A stretch of 47,072 bases of DNA from DATEZO01 sp035255485 (GCA_035255485.1 DATEZO010000021.1:1-47072); one strand, 5' to 3'. Shown: positions 33,402-41,589, counted from the stretch's first letter. Made by a program: numbers and translations. Notes: generated by a model not told the origin, from the sequence alone.

Positions 33402-33533
33402 AATCCCGGGTAACGTGTCCGCAATAATCAATGCCATCACAATCTCGGTGAATTCCTGATGCGGCATGCACAAGCAGGACGCCGCATCTCCTATTGATCC
33501 CCTCTCGCAGAGCGCGAGCGGGGAACAGCGCAG

Positions 33534-33553
33534 GATAAAACCTCGATTTTATC
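33534..33553. terminator. AT-rich hairpin at the 3' end of coaD
   Basis: GATAAAA (33534-33540) and TTTTATC (33547-33553) pair around CCTCGA, beginning 8 bp beyond the coaD stop on the minus strand. Weak stem, low certainty. Confidence 0.3.
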
Positions 33554-33561
33554 GTGCCGAA

Positions 33562-34053
33562 TCATTCATCGGCGTCTGCGGCGACTTTCTGTTTCAGCCA
33601 CTTTTCAACCGACGGAAAAACGAATTTCGAGACATCGCCGCCCAGGATCGCGATTTCGCGCACAATCGTGCCGGAGATGAACTGGTACTGGTCCGACGGC
33701 GTCAGAAACAGGGTTTCGACATCGGGCAGCAGATAACGGTTCATTCCAGCCATCTGGAACTCGTACTCGAAGTCGGACACGGCGCGCAATCCGCGCACGA
33801 TCACGCGCGCATCGTGGCGGCGCACGAAATCCTTCAGCAACCCGGAAAAGCTCTCGACCTGGACGTTCGGATAATGCCCGAGCACTTCATTTGAAATGGC
33901 CAGGCGGTCTTCCAGCGAAAAAAACGGCTTTTTATTCTTGCTGTCGGCAACACCGACAATCAGCTTGCCAAACAGGCCGGAGGCACGCCGGACCAGATCT
34001 TCGTGGCCGCGCGTGAGTGGATCGAATGTTCCCGGATAAACGGCTGTGACCAT
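33562..34053 (-). CDS. coaD: Phosphopantetheine adenylyltransferase
   Basis: Catalyses the penultimate step of coenzyme A synthesis (ATP + 4'-phosphopantetheine to dephospho-CoA). The 163-aa product is a nucleotidyltransferase of the expected size, starting MVTAVYPGTFDPLTRGHEDLVRRA with the (H/T)xGH motif as TRGH and the C-terminal ISGTIVREIAILGGDVSKFV, which includes the ISSTxVRE-like motif. The start is ATG at 34053. The upstream gene rsmD ends 94 bp before, a conserved pairing in proteobacteria. Confidence 0.95.
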   Translation of the reverse strand: MVTAVYPGTFDPLTRGHEDLVRRASGLFGKLIVGVADSKNKKPFFSLEDRLAISNEVLGHYPNVQVESFSGLLKDFVRRHDARVIVRGLRAVSDFEYEFQMAGMNRYLLPDVETLFLTPSDQYQFISGTIVREIAILGGDVSKFVFPSVEKWLKQKVAADADE

Positions 34054-34080
34054 TATGGCTCCCCTGATATGTCATCAAGT

Positions 34081-34128
34081 CAGTGTCTGTCCGCCATGCT
34101 TTGCCCGGCAAGGCAGTGCCAGACACTG
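34081..34128. other. Structured spacer between rsmD and coaD
   Basis: CAGTGTCTG (34081-34089) pairs with CAGACACTG (34120-34128) around a GC-rich interior containing TTGCC-C-GGCAA. Could be a terminator or a leader structure of coaD. Confidence 0.45.
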
Positions 34129-34147
34129 GCAATACAGAAAAAACGCA

Positions 34148-34795
34148 TTATGCCTGAAAATCAGGCTGGCTCTTGCATTGCAGCAAATGATAGAACACCA
34201 TACCTGCCCTGTCTGCGCGGATCACTTCCCATCCGGCCAGCCAGTCCGGCGTATTGTCGTACGCCAGCGGCGTTTCCGCTTCCGCATAGACCAGGCCGTT
34301 TTCCGCCAGCAGTCGTTTGCACGACGGCAACATCCGCGCCAGCCAGTCTTGATGATAGGGCGGATCAAGAAAAATCACGTCGAAGCGCGCATCGTCCGCC
34401 GCCAGCCGCTGGGCAATGACCAGGGCGTCACCGCGCAGGATATCGACTTGATCCGCATGCAATTTCTGCCTGGTTGCTTCCAGCTGGCGCACCGCCGGCA
34501 CGCCCGATTCCACCATGACGACCCGCGCCGCGCCGCGGCTGGCGGCTTCAAACCCCAGTACGCCGGTGCCGGCGAACAGGTCGAGACAGGCGGCACGGCT
34601 CCATGCGCCATCCAGCAGATGCTGCAGCCAGTTGAAGACCGTTTCGCGCACCCGGTCAGGGGTCGGCCGCAAGCCTTCGGCGTCCGGCACCGGTAGCGGC
34701 GTGCGCTTCCATTGCCCGCCGATGATGCGAATTTGATGCTGATGCGCCGGCCCGGTGCGTCCGGTCGCCGGCTTCCTGCCGTGTTGATGTCGCAT
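34148..34795 (-). CDS. rsmD: 16S rRNA (guanine(966)-N(2))-methyltransferase
   Basis: Methylates N2 of G966 in 16S rRNA. From MRHQHGRKP the product is 215 aa (E. coli 198) with the family opening QIRIIGGQWKRTPLPV, VRETVFNWL, LDLFAGTGVLGFEAASRGA (SAM-binding) and the catalytic motif FLDPPYHQD. An in-frame ATG at 34825 adds ten residues that look like intergenic sequence (the plus strand reads GGTAGGGTGGGC, common in proteobacterial repeats), so 34795 is preferred. Confidence 0.92.
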   Translation of the reverse strand: MRHQHGRKPATGRTGPAHQHQIRIIGGQWKRTPLPVPDAEGLRPTPDRVRETVFNWLQHLLDGAWSRAACLDLFAGTGVLGFEAASRGAARVVMVESGVPAVRQLEATRQKLHADQVDILRGDALVIAQRLAADDARFDVIFLDPPYHQDWLARMLPSCKRLLAENGLVYAEAETPLAYDNTPDWLAGWEVIRADRAGMVFYHLLQCKSQPDFQA

Positions 34796-34839
34796 GCTGT
34801 TCAAGGTAGGGTGGGCTTGCCGCATGGCCGGTACAGGGC

Positions 34840-36177
34840 TTACGGCGTTGTCGCGCCGACCACCACTGTCACCAGCCTGTCGGCCGCGATTTTCCGTTTG
34901 AAGGCCGCCCTGATATCGCCGAGCGTCACCTTGGCAACATTGGCAGTCCAGGTATCGAGATAATCGAGCGGCAGATTGTAGTAGCCAATGGCGGCGATGT
35001 TACCAAGAATCTTGCGGTTGTTGTCGATGCGCAGGGGAAAACCGCCGATCAGGTTGTCTTTCGCCGCCTTCAATTCCTTGGGCGTCGGCCCATCCCGCAG
35101 ATAGGTGGCCAGCACATCGCGCACGATCAACAGCGCCTGATCGGTCTGTTCCTTTTTGGTTTGCAGGCCGATTTCAAACGGTCCCTTCTGCGCCAGCGGA
35201 TTGAAGGTGCTGTAGACGCTATAGGCCAGGCCGCGCTTCTCGCGCACTTCCTGCGTCAGTCGCGACACGAAACCGCCGCCGCCCAGTACGTAATTACCGG
35301 TAATCAGCGCAAAGTAATCGGCATCGCCGCGCGCTACTGCCGGCGCGCCGATCAAGATATGCGACTGCGATGCCGGATGCGCGATGCGTTCTTCCTTTGC
35401 CTGCGCCAGGGGAACTTCCGGTAGCGCGGGCAGCGGCGCGCCTTGCGGCAGGCGCATCGTCAGTTGCTGTGCAATCGCGTCCGCCTGCGCGCGCGTGATG
35501 TCGCCAATCATGGCAATCACCGCGCGATTCGCCACATAATGCGCGCCGTGAAAGGCCAGCAGATCCTCGCGCGTGATCGCCTCGACCGTGGCAACGGTGG
35601 TTTCCTGGCCATAGGGATGCGCGCCATAGGCCAGCCGGGAAAACGCCTTGTCGGCAATCGCCTCGGGCTTGGTGAGATCTTCCTTGATGGCGGCAATCGT
35701 GCGTGCCTTGTCGCGCGCGAAAAAGTCCGCCGGGAAGCTCGGATGCGCCAGCAGGCGGGCCAGCAGCCTGACCGCGGTATCGCGTTCCTCCTGGCTGGAT
35801 AGCGTGCGCAAGCTCATCCCGGCCCGGTCTTCGCCGGCATCATCGCCCGGTTGCGCGGCGATATCGGCAAATGCATCGGAAATCTGCGCTTCGGTCAGTG
35901 CCGGTTCGACTTGCGGCGAAGGTCCCGGCAGCAGCGCTTCATGCACGCCGCGCGCCAGCATGTGATTGGTGAGTGCGGCGGTGCCAGCCTTGCCGGGCGG
36001 ATCGCGCCGCGCGCCGGCGTCGAATTCGACATTCAGATCCAGTATCGGAATCGAATGGTTCTCGACAAACAGTACGCGCGCGCCGCTGGCCAGCGTCCAG
36101 GACTGGATATGCAAGGCAGCGTGCGCAAAACTGCAGGCAAACAGCAATAGCAACAGGAAAAGTGGTTTTTTGAGCAT
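34840..36177 (-). CDS. M16 peptidase-like protein without catalytic motif
   Basis: A 445-aa periplasmic M16-family protein with signal peptide MLKKPLFLLLLLFACSFAHA. The zinc motif HxxEH of active M16 enzymes is replaced (the aligned region reads TAALTNHMLARGV), so it is not expected to cleave by itself. The C-terminal half is normal (GGGGFVSRLTQEVREKRGLAYSVYS, then PTPKELKAAKDNLIGGFPLRIDNNRKIL). In two-gene M16 pairs one subunit is catalytic and one supplies substrate contacts; the adjacent gene is the catalytic one. Start at 36177 gives the signal peptide and follows AGGACGTAGGT; an upstream ATG at 36201 is possible. Confidence 0.88.
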   Translation of the reverse strand: MLKKPLFLLLLLFACSFAHAALHIQSWTLASGARVLFVENHSIPILDLNVEFDAGARRDPPGKAGTAALTNHMLARGVHEALLPGPSPQVEPALTEAQISDAFADIAAQPGDDAGEDRAGMSLRTLSSQEERDTAVRLLARLLAHPSFPADFFARDKARTIAAIKEDLTKPEAIADKAFSRLAYGAHPYGQETTVATVEAITREDLLAFHGAHYVANRAVIAMIGDITRAQADAIAQQLTMRLPQGAPLPALPEVPLAQAKEERIAHPASQSHILIGAPAVARGDADYFALITGNYVLGGGGFVSRLTQEVREKRGLAYSVYSTFNPLAQKGPFEIGLQTKKEQTDQALLIVRDVLATYLRDGPTPKELKAAKDNLIGGFPLRIDNNRKILGNIAAIGYYNLPLDYLDTWTANVAKVTLGDIRAAFKRKIAADRLVTVVVGATTP

Positions 36178-36198
36178 ACCTACGTCCTTTTTATACAC

Positions 36199-36265
36199 CA
36201 TACTGTATTTTTAAAATGCCGCATATTCATTGCGCATTCCAATATGTTTTTACCCATACTCCAGG
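36199..36265 (-). repeat. Dispersed ~70-bp intergenic element, copy D
   Basis: On the plus strand starts CATACTGTATTTTTAAAATG, has CCGCATATTCATTGCGCATT and ends CATACTCCAGG. The reverse complement aligns with copies A and C. It sits in the 172-bp gap between the two M16 genes, just upstream of the Shine-Dalgarno of the second gene. Confidence 0.7.
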
Positions 36266-36286
36266 AAAAGAATGAATCAATGAAAT

Positions 36287-36321
36287 GTAGCCCGGATGGA
36301 GCGCAGTGCAATCCGGGCTAC
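36287..36321. repeat. REP-like hairpin with 11-bp perfect arms
   Basis: GTAGCCCGGAT (36287-36297) and ATCCGGGCTAC (36311-36321) around a 13-nt loop. Sequences of this kind are common intergenic repeats in proteobacteria. Sits in the M16-M16 gap beside copy D. Confidence 0.65.
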
Positions 36322-36349
36322 CGTGCCTGCCTGCGCACCGAGCGAATCA

Positions 36350-37711
36350 CTAATGCCGGAACTCCGGCGGCGGCGCTTTCTTTTCGGTAATCGGCAGCGG
36401 CACCAGCGTTGCCACCGTCAGCGCATCGTCGCTGAAATACTTCCGTGCTACTGCCTGCACCTGCTGCGCCGTCACTTCCTTCAGTTTTTCAATCACCCGG
36501 TCGATTTGCTTGTGCGACAAGCCACTCATTTCCATTTCGCCAATTTCCATCGCCTGTCCGAAAATCGAATCGCGCTTGTAGATCTGTCCGGCCACCAGTT
36601 GCGCCTTGACGCGCTTCAATTCCGGTTCGGAGACACCGTCCCTGGCGATTTTTTCCACTTCTGCCCGCAGCCGCTTTTCGAGTTCCGCCGCGGTGGTACC
36701 ATTGGCCGGCACGCCGTCCAGCAGGAACAGCACCGGGCCGCGCTCGATCCCGGAATAGCCCGCCCCCACTGAATTCGCCACCTTGTCGGTGCGCACCAGT
36801 TGCGCGTTCAGGCGCGCATTGTCGTAGCCGTCCAGCACCGCCGCCAGTACATCGAGCGCATGCGGATCGACATCCTTTTCGACATTGCGCAGGGTGGGGA
36901 CCTTGAACGCCAGCACGACATACGGATTTTCCGCCGGCGCCTTCACGGTAACGCGCCTGATGCCGTGCTGCGGCGGCTCGTTCTGCGGCTTGGTCGGCCA
37001 ATGCGCCTTGGGCTTGATCGGGCCGAAATGCCGGTTCGCCATCGCAAATACCTGTTTCGCATCGACATCGCCCGACACCACCATGATGGCATTGTTGGGC
37101 GCATACCAGTGGTCGTGCCAGGCCTTGGCATCCTGCACGGTCATGTGCTCCAGGTCATCCATCCAGCCCACGATCGGATGATGGTAAGGATGGGCTTCAA
37201 ATGCGGCCGCATACAGCGCTTCATACACCAGCGGAATCGGCTGGTCGTCGGTGCGCCAGCGGCGTTCTTCCATCACCACCCGGATTTCCCGGGCGAATTC
37301 ATCCTTGTCAAATACCAGGTTCGCCATGCGGTCGGCTTCCAGCGTCATCATCGCTTCCAGCTTCGATTTTTCGATCTGCTGGAAATAGGCGGTGTAATCC
37401 TTGTTGGTGAACGCATTTTCGCGCCCGCCCAGCGCGGCCACACGCTGGCTGAATTCGCCCGGCTTGAGCGTCCTGGTGCCTTTGAACATCATGTGCTCCA
37501 GTGCATGGGCGACGCCGGTGGTGCCGTTGATTTCATCCATCGACCCGATCCGGTACCAGATCATGTGCGCCACGGTTGGCGCGCGATGGTCTTCCTTGAC
37601 AATGATTTTCATGCCGTTTTTCAGCATGAATTCCTGGGCGATTTCCGCATGGGCGATTGCCGACAGGCACATCAGCAGCATAACCAGTAACAACCTGATA
37701 TGAAATTTCAT
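36350..37711 (-). CDS. M16-family zinc metallopeptidase (catalytic subunit)
   Basis: A 453-aa secreted M16 peptidase with signal peptide MKFHIRLLLVMLLMCLSAIA ending before EIAQEF. The zinc motif HxxEH is intact as HALEH (residues 69-73), followed by ENAFTNKDYTAYF and EAMMTLEADRM with the third zinc-ligand glutamate. It belongs to the pitrilysin/PqqL-like periplasmic group and precedes the non-catalytic subunit on the same strand, with a 172-bp gap containing two repeats. The start at 37711 gives the signal peptide; the frame is open to 37903. Diverges from ftsY. Confidence 0.92.
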   Translation of the reverse strand: MKFHIRLLLVMLLMCLSAIAHAEIAQEFMLKNGMKIIVKEDHRAPTVAHMIWYRIGSMDEINGTTGVAHALEHMMFKGTRTLKPGEFSQRVAALGGRENAFTNKDYTAYFQQIEKSKLEAMMTLEADRMANLVFDKDEFAREIRVVMEERRWRTDDQPIPLVYEALYAAAFEAHPYHHPIVGWMDDLEHMTVQDAKAWHDHWYAPNNAIMVVSGDVDAKQVFAMANRHFGPIKPKAHWPTKPQNEPPQHGIRRVTVKAPAENPYVVLAFKVPTLRNVEKDVDPHALDVLAAVLDGYDNARLNAQLVRTDKVANSVGAGYSGIERGPVLFLLDGVPANGTTAAELEKRLRAEVEKIARDGVSEPELKRVKAQLVAGQIYKRDSIFGQAMEIGEMEMSGLSHKQIDRVIEKLKEVTAQQVQAVARKYFSDDALTVATLVPLPITEKKAPPPEFRH

Positions 37712-37849
37712 GATCCGTGCTCTGTTAAAATAAGAAATATATTTCGCGAATGGCGACATGGATCTTCGTCGCGCTGTTGCGAATGCGTTCAAATTGTATC
37801 TTCTCGTCTGCGGCATTGCTGCAAGACTGCATTTCCACCTACATTCCCG

Positions 37850-38926
37850 ATGTTTAGTTTCTTCAAGAGAAAACCGAAAGACGCGCCGGTCCCCGTACCG
37901 CAACCGGCATCAGAGCCGAGTGTACCGCACCCGCCGCCTGCACTGCAGGAGGCGGTCGCGCCGCCACCGCCTTCCCTGCCCGAAAGTGCGGGCGAGATTG
38001 TCCCTGCGCCCCCACCGCCGGAGGAGCAGAAGCGCTCCTGGCTGACGCGCCTGAAAGCCGGCCTGTCAAAAACCTCGACCAACCTGACCTTGCTGTTTGT
38101 CGGCGCGAAAATCGGCGACGAACTGTACGAAGAACTGGAATCGGCATTACTCATGTCGGATGCCGGGGTCGAGGCGACGCACACCCTGCTGGAGGCGTTG
38201 AAGCGCAAGGTCAAGGAAGACAAGCTGACCGACGCAGCGCAGGTCAAGGCGGCGCTGCGCACCTTGCTGATCGACCTGTTGACACCGCTGCAAAAACCGC
38301 TGGTGCTGGGCCGCCATCAGCCGCTGGTGATGATGATCGCGGGTGTCAACGGCGCCGGCAAGACCACCACCATCGGCAAGCTCGCCAAGCATTTGCAGGC
38401 GCATCATCAATCGGTGCTGCTGGCCGCCGGCGACACCTTCCGCGCCGCGGCGCGCGAACAGTTGACGATCTGGGGCGAACGCAACAACGTGACCGTGATC
38501 TCGCAGGAATCCGGCGACCCGGCCGCGGTCGCCTTCGATGCGGTGCATTCGGCGCAGGCACGCGGCACGCATGTCGTGATGATCGACACCGCCGGCCGCC
38601 TGCCGACGCAATTGCACCTGATGGAAGAGCTGAAAAAAATCAAGCGCGTGATCGGCAAGGGCATGGCTTCCGCACCACATGAAGTGCTGCTGGTCATCGA
38701 CGGCAATACCGGGCAAAACGCGCTGGCGCAGGTCAAGGCGTTCGACGATGCGCTCGGACTGACCGGCCTGATCATCACCAAGCTCGACGGCACAGCCAAG
38801 GGCGGCGTGCTGGCGGCGATCGCCAAGACGCGGCCGGTGCCGGTATATTTCATCGGCGTTGGCGAAAAGATCGAAGATCTGCAGCCATTCAATGCGCAGG
38901 AATTCACGGACGCACTGCTCGACTGA
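37850..38926 (+). CDS. ftsY: Signal recognition particle receptor FtsY
   Basis: SRP receptor GTPase that docks ribosomes at the membrane. The 358-aa product begins MFSFFKRKPKDAPV, then a proline-rich stretch in place of the acidic A-domain of E. coli FtsY (residues 12-58), then the N-domain and the G-domain with G1 GVNGAGKTTT (from 165), DTAGRLPTQ (G3) and TKLDGTAKGG (G4/closing). The frame upstream of 37850 is open but lacks FtsY features. The stop overlaps the ftsE start in ATGA. Confidence 0.95.
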   Translation: MFSFFKRKPKDAPVPVPQPASEPSVPHPPPALQEAVAPPPPSLPESAGEIVPAPPPPEEQKRSWLTRLKAGLSKTSTNLTLLFVGAKIGDELYEELESALLMSDAGVEATHTLLEALKRKVKEDKLTDAAQVKAALRTLLIDLLTPLQKPLVLGRHQPLVMMIAGVNGAGKTTTIGKLAKHLQAHHQSVLLAAGDTFRAAAREQLTIWGERNNVTVISQESGDPAAVAFDAVHSAQARGTHVVMIDTAGRLPTQLHLMEELKKIKRVIGKGMASAPHEVLLVIDGNTGQNALAQVKAFDDALGLTGLIITKLDGTAKGGVLAAIAKTRPVPVYFIGVGEKIEDLQPFNAQEFTDALLD

Positions 38927-39621
38927 TGACAGCCATGATCGAATTCCAGCACGTTTCCAAGCACTATGCGAAAGACGCAGTCGCGCTGTCGGATGTGACG
39001 CTGTCGATCGTCAAGGGTGAACTGGTCTATCTGGCCGGACCGTCAGGCGCGGGCAAATCGACGCTGCTGAAAATGATTGCCGCCATCGAACGCCCGAGTG
39101 CCGGCGCAGTGCAGGTCAATGGCCATGACATCGGCCGGCTGAAGGCCTCCGGCCTGCCTTATCTGCGCCGCAATCTCGGCCTGATCCTGCAGCAGCAGCG
39201 TCTGCTGTCCGACCGCAATGTGCTGGCGAATGTGATGCTGCCCCTGCTGGTCAGCGGATCGACCAGGAGCGAGGCGGAAAAGCGCGCCCGCGCCGCGCTC
39301 GACAAGGTCGATTTGCTCGACAAGGCCGCGTCGTCGCCGCAAAGCCTGTCCGGTGGCGAACAGCAGCGCGCATCGATTGCGCGCGCCATCGTGAACCGGC
39401 CGCAAATCATCCTGGCCGACGAGCCGACCGCCAATCTCGACCGCGTCAGCGCCAATCGGGTGATCGATGCCTTGCAGGCGTTTCATGCGGCGGGCGTCAC
39501 CTGCCTGATCTCGACCCATGACGAACAGATCCTGGATCGCGCCAGCCGGACCATCTATCTGGCACAGGGGCGCGTGGCCGATGGCTGGCACAATGGCGGC
39601 GCGGCGGGAGAATCGGCATGA
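38926..39621 (+). CDS. ftsE: Cell-division ABC transporter ATP-binding protein FtsE
   Basis: ATPase of the FtsEX complex, which activates septal peptidoglycan hydrolases at the divisome. The 231-aa product has Walker A GPSGAGKST (38-46), the LSGGEQQR signature and Walker B IILADEPTANLD. The start is ATG at 38926 overlapping the ftsY stop; an internal start (MIEFQHVSKHY) nine bp later is the other possibility. It ends in overlap with ftsX. Confidence 0.95.
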   Translation: MTAMIEFQHVSKHYAKDAVALSDVTLSIVKGELVYLAGPSGAGKSTLLKMIAAIERPSAGAVQVNGHDIGRLKASGLPYLRRNLGLILQQQRLLSDRNVLANVMLPLLVSGSTRSEAEKRARAALDKVDLLDKAASSPQSLSGGEQQRASIARAIVNRPQIILADEPTANLDRVSANRVIDALQAFHAAGVTCLISTHDEQILDRASRTIYLAQGRVADGWHNGGAAGESA

Positions 39622-40547
39622 GAACCTGGCTCGGCCAACATGCCTGTGCGCTATCCGACGCATTGCGGCACCTGGCACGACCGCGCAGCGGTTTTTTTCT
39701 GAACATGCTGGTAGTGGCGATTGCGCTGGCGCTGCCGTTTGCCGGATTGACGGTACTGGAAAACGTGCGCCCGCTATCGGAACAGCTGGCGGTCGAACCG
39801 GAAATCAGCATCTTCCTGGCGATGGATACTCCGCGCGACCGGGTAACGGCGCTGGCCCCGCAGATCCGCAGCATCGTGCAGGCGGCGCGCAGCACCGGCA
39901 AGCTGGAATTCGTCTCGCGCGAGAATGCGCTTGGCGCCCTGAAAAACCGCAGCGGACTGGCCGATGCAGTCACCGCGCTGGGCGCCAATCCGCTGCCGGA
40001 CGGCTATGTGCTGAAACTGGCCGGATTTCGCGACGCCGCCGAAGCAACCCGCGTGGACATGATCGCCGCGCAATTGAAGGCCCTGCCCGGGGTTGACTAT
40101 GTGCAGGTCGATTCGGCATGGGTCAAGCGCCTGGCGGCGTTGCTGCATGTGCTGCGGCTGGCGCTGGCGTTCCTGGCCGCCACGCTGGGCGCGGTGGTGG
40201 TGGCGGTCGTCTTCAACACCATTCGCCTGCAGGTCATGAGCCAGCGCGAGGAAATCGAGGTGATGCAACTGGTCGGCGCCACCGATGCGTATATCTATCG
40301 CCCGTTTTACTATACCGGCGCGCTGCTCGGCCTGTGTGCCGGTGCGCTGGCGCTCGGCGCAGTGGCACTGGCGCTGGGGCCGCTGAATGGCGCGATTGCC
40401 GATGTCGCGCGCCTGTATGCATCGGAATTCCGGCTTGCGCCACTAGGACTGCTACCTTCGCTTGCATTGCTGGCGGTCAGCGCGGCGCTGGGGTGGGCAG
40501 GTTCGGGCTTCTCGGTGCGACGGCATCTGGCGCGCATCGGCCTGTAG
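39618..40547 (+). CDS. ftsX: Cell-division protein FtsX (permease subunit)
   Basis: Membrane partner of FtsE. The 309-aa product has the first membrane helix at FFLNMLVVAIALALPFAGLTV, a periplasmic loop of about 110 residues and three C-terminal helices (LALAFLAATLGAVVVAVVFN, FYYTGALLGLCAGALALGAVALAL, LLPSLALLAVSAALGWAGSGF). The region RLQVMSQREEIEVMQLVGATDAYI is characteristic of FtsX. ATGA overlap with ftsE implies translational coupling. Downstream there is a repeat (copy E) rather than rpoH, which often follows in gammaproteobacteria. Confidence 0.94.
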   Translation: MRTWLGQHACALSDALRHLARPRSGFFLNMLVVAIALALPFAGLTVLENVRPLSEQLAVEPEISIFLAMDTPRDRVTALAPQIRSIVQAARSTGKLEFVSRENALGALKNRSGLADAVTALGANPLPDGYVLKLAGFRDAAEATRVDMIAAQLKALPGVDYVQVDSAWVKRLAALLHVLRLALAFLAATLGAVVVAVVFNTIRLQVMSQREEIEVMQLVGATDAYIYRPFYYTGALLGLCAGALALGAVALALGPLNGAIADVARLYASEFRLAPLGLLPSLALLAVSAALGWAGSGFSVRRHLARIGL

Positions 40548-40560
40548 CGTTGCAAACCAT

Positions 40561-40633
40561 ATACTCCACTACGTATTATTAAAGGCGCGCTGCCTTATTG
40601 GGAGTTTTATAGTATTTTTAATGATACTCCAGG
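40561..40633 (-). repeat. Dispersed ~70-bp intergenic element, copy E
   Basis: On the plus strand starts ATACTCCACTACGTATTATT and ends TTTTTAATGATACTCCAGG; in between is the AAGGC-GCGCT-GCCTT hairpin. ATACTCC occurs at both ends as a direct repeat. Lies 14 bp after ftsX. Confidence 0.65.
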
Positions 40634-40757
40634 TAAATGCGACGAATTCATCTGCCGGCGGCATCTTCGGCGCACATCAGCGCCAGGATGGTGGCATGCA
40701 AACCCCGGCCACAGGGCATGCACCACTTCTGACAGATCAAGGCGAAGGAAAAGCGCA

Positions 40758-41459
40758 TTAATGCCGCTCGCAGCAGGTAAACGGGCACGCCAGCGAACGA
40801 TGAATCCAGTAAGCGAAACCGATGCCCATCAGGATCGCTGCAATCCCCAGCATCAGCATCTGCAGGCGCGCGGCATTGATTTCTTTTCTGACATCCATCG
40901 TGGTTGCTTCGGCGATCTTTCTCTGCAGCTCCGACATGCTTTTCATGGAATCCTGAAGCTTGTTCAGCGCAGGCAAGGCCGCGTCCAGCACGGCTCTTGA
41001 CGCCTCATCGCGCTTACCGTCCGCCGCCAGCCGGATCACCATACTGACGGAATCGATATATTGAGCGCGCTCTTCTTCGATTCTGGCCAGCAGCGCCTTG
41101 CTCTGTGCGGTATAGATCGCCTTGTTCAGCGTTGCGAGCGCCGCTTCGACCTTCCTGCGGTTACTGTCAATCCTGCCCGAGATTTCCGCAAAATGCATCG
41201 CCTCTTCCGCCAGCAGCAGGCTCATGGCCTCATGCGCATTCGCACCCGTGGTGGCGGTAATCGCATTGATGGCATCGGCATTGACCCAATCCCTTTCAAT
41301 CAATTGCCGGTTCGTTTCGCCGACGTGGGTGAATTGCGTAAAGCCGACACCGATCATGGTTGCCATCAGCAGCAGGACAACGCCAAAGCCGGCTGCAAGG
41401 CGCAGCGCAAGTTTTCCGTTTGCGGATGACATTCTTAGTATTCCAAATTTGATCGACAT
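40758..41459 (-). CDS. Truncated chemoreceptor: 4-helix-bundle sensor, no HAMP or signalling domain
   Basis: A 233-aa protein with TM1 at about 20-42 (LRLAAGFGVVLLLMATMIGVGF), a four-helix-bundle periplasmic domain (VGETNRQLIERDWVNADAI, MHFAEISGRIDSNRRKVEAAL, RAQYIDSVSMVIRLAADG, KLQDSMKSMSELQRKIAEATT) and TM2 at about 200-222 (LQMLMLGIAAILMGIGFAYWI). Normal MCPs continue with RSLxRPxx and HAMP; here the reading is HRSLACPFTCCERH and stop, so it ends at the HAMP border. No MCP-like reading was seen in the next ~125 bp. Start at 41459 follows AGGAAAC. It may be a decaying receptor or a sensor-only protein. Confidence 0.75.
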   Translation of the reverse strand: MSIKFGILRMSSANGKLALRLAAGFGVVLLLMATMIGVGFTQFTHVGETNRQLIERDWVNADAINAITATTGANAHEAMSLLLAEEAMHFAEISGRIDSNRRKVEAALATLNKAIYTAQSKALLARIEEERAQYIDSVSMVIRLAADGKRDEASRAVLDAALPALNKLQDSMKSMSELQRKIAEATTMDVRKEINAARLQMLMLGIAAILMGIGFAYWIHRSLACPFTCCERH

Positions 41460-41571
41460 GGTTTCCTGCGATATTGAGAAATAGACAAATGGACAAATGG
41501 CAGGCCGCTAGCAACGCCGCCAGTGCTGCGCAACGGGTTCAGAGGCTGGACTTACGGTATCGGCAAAACAG

Positions 41572-41589
41572 GCTTTCCATACGGAAAGC
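41572..41589. promoter_or_regulatory. Inverted repeat upstream of truncated chemoreceptor
   Basis: GCTTTCC-ATAC-GGAAAGC, perfect 7-bp arms, 113 bp upstream of the start codon. Could be an operator or a hairpin. Confidence 0.35.

Noticed and set aside
41558..41564. Sigma-28 promoter (GCCGATA on the minus strand) for the truncated chemoreceptor
   Set aside because: The -35 TAAA at 15-bp spacing is absent (CGTA instead).
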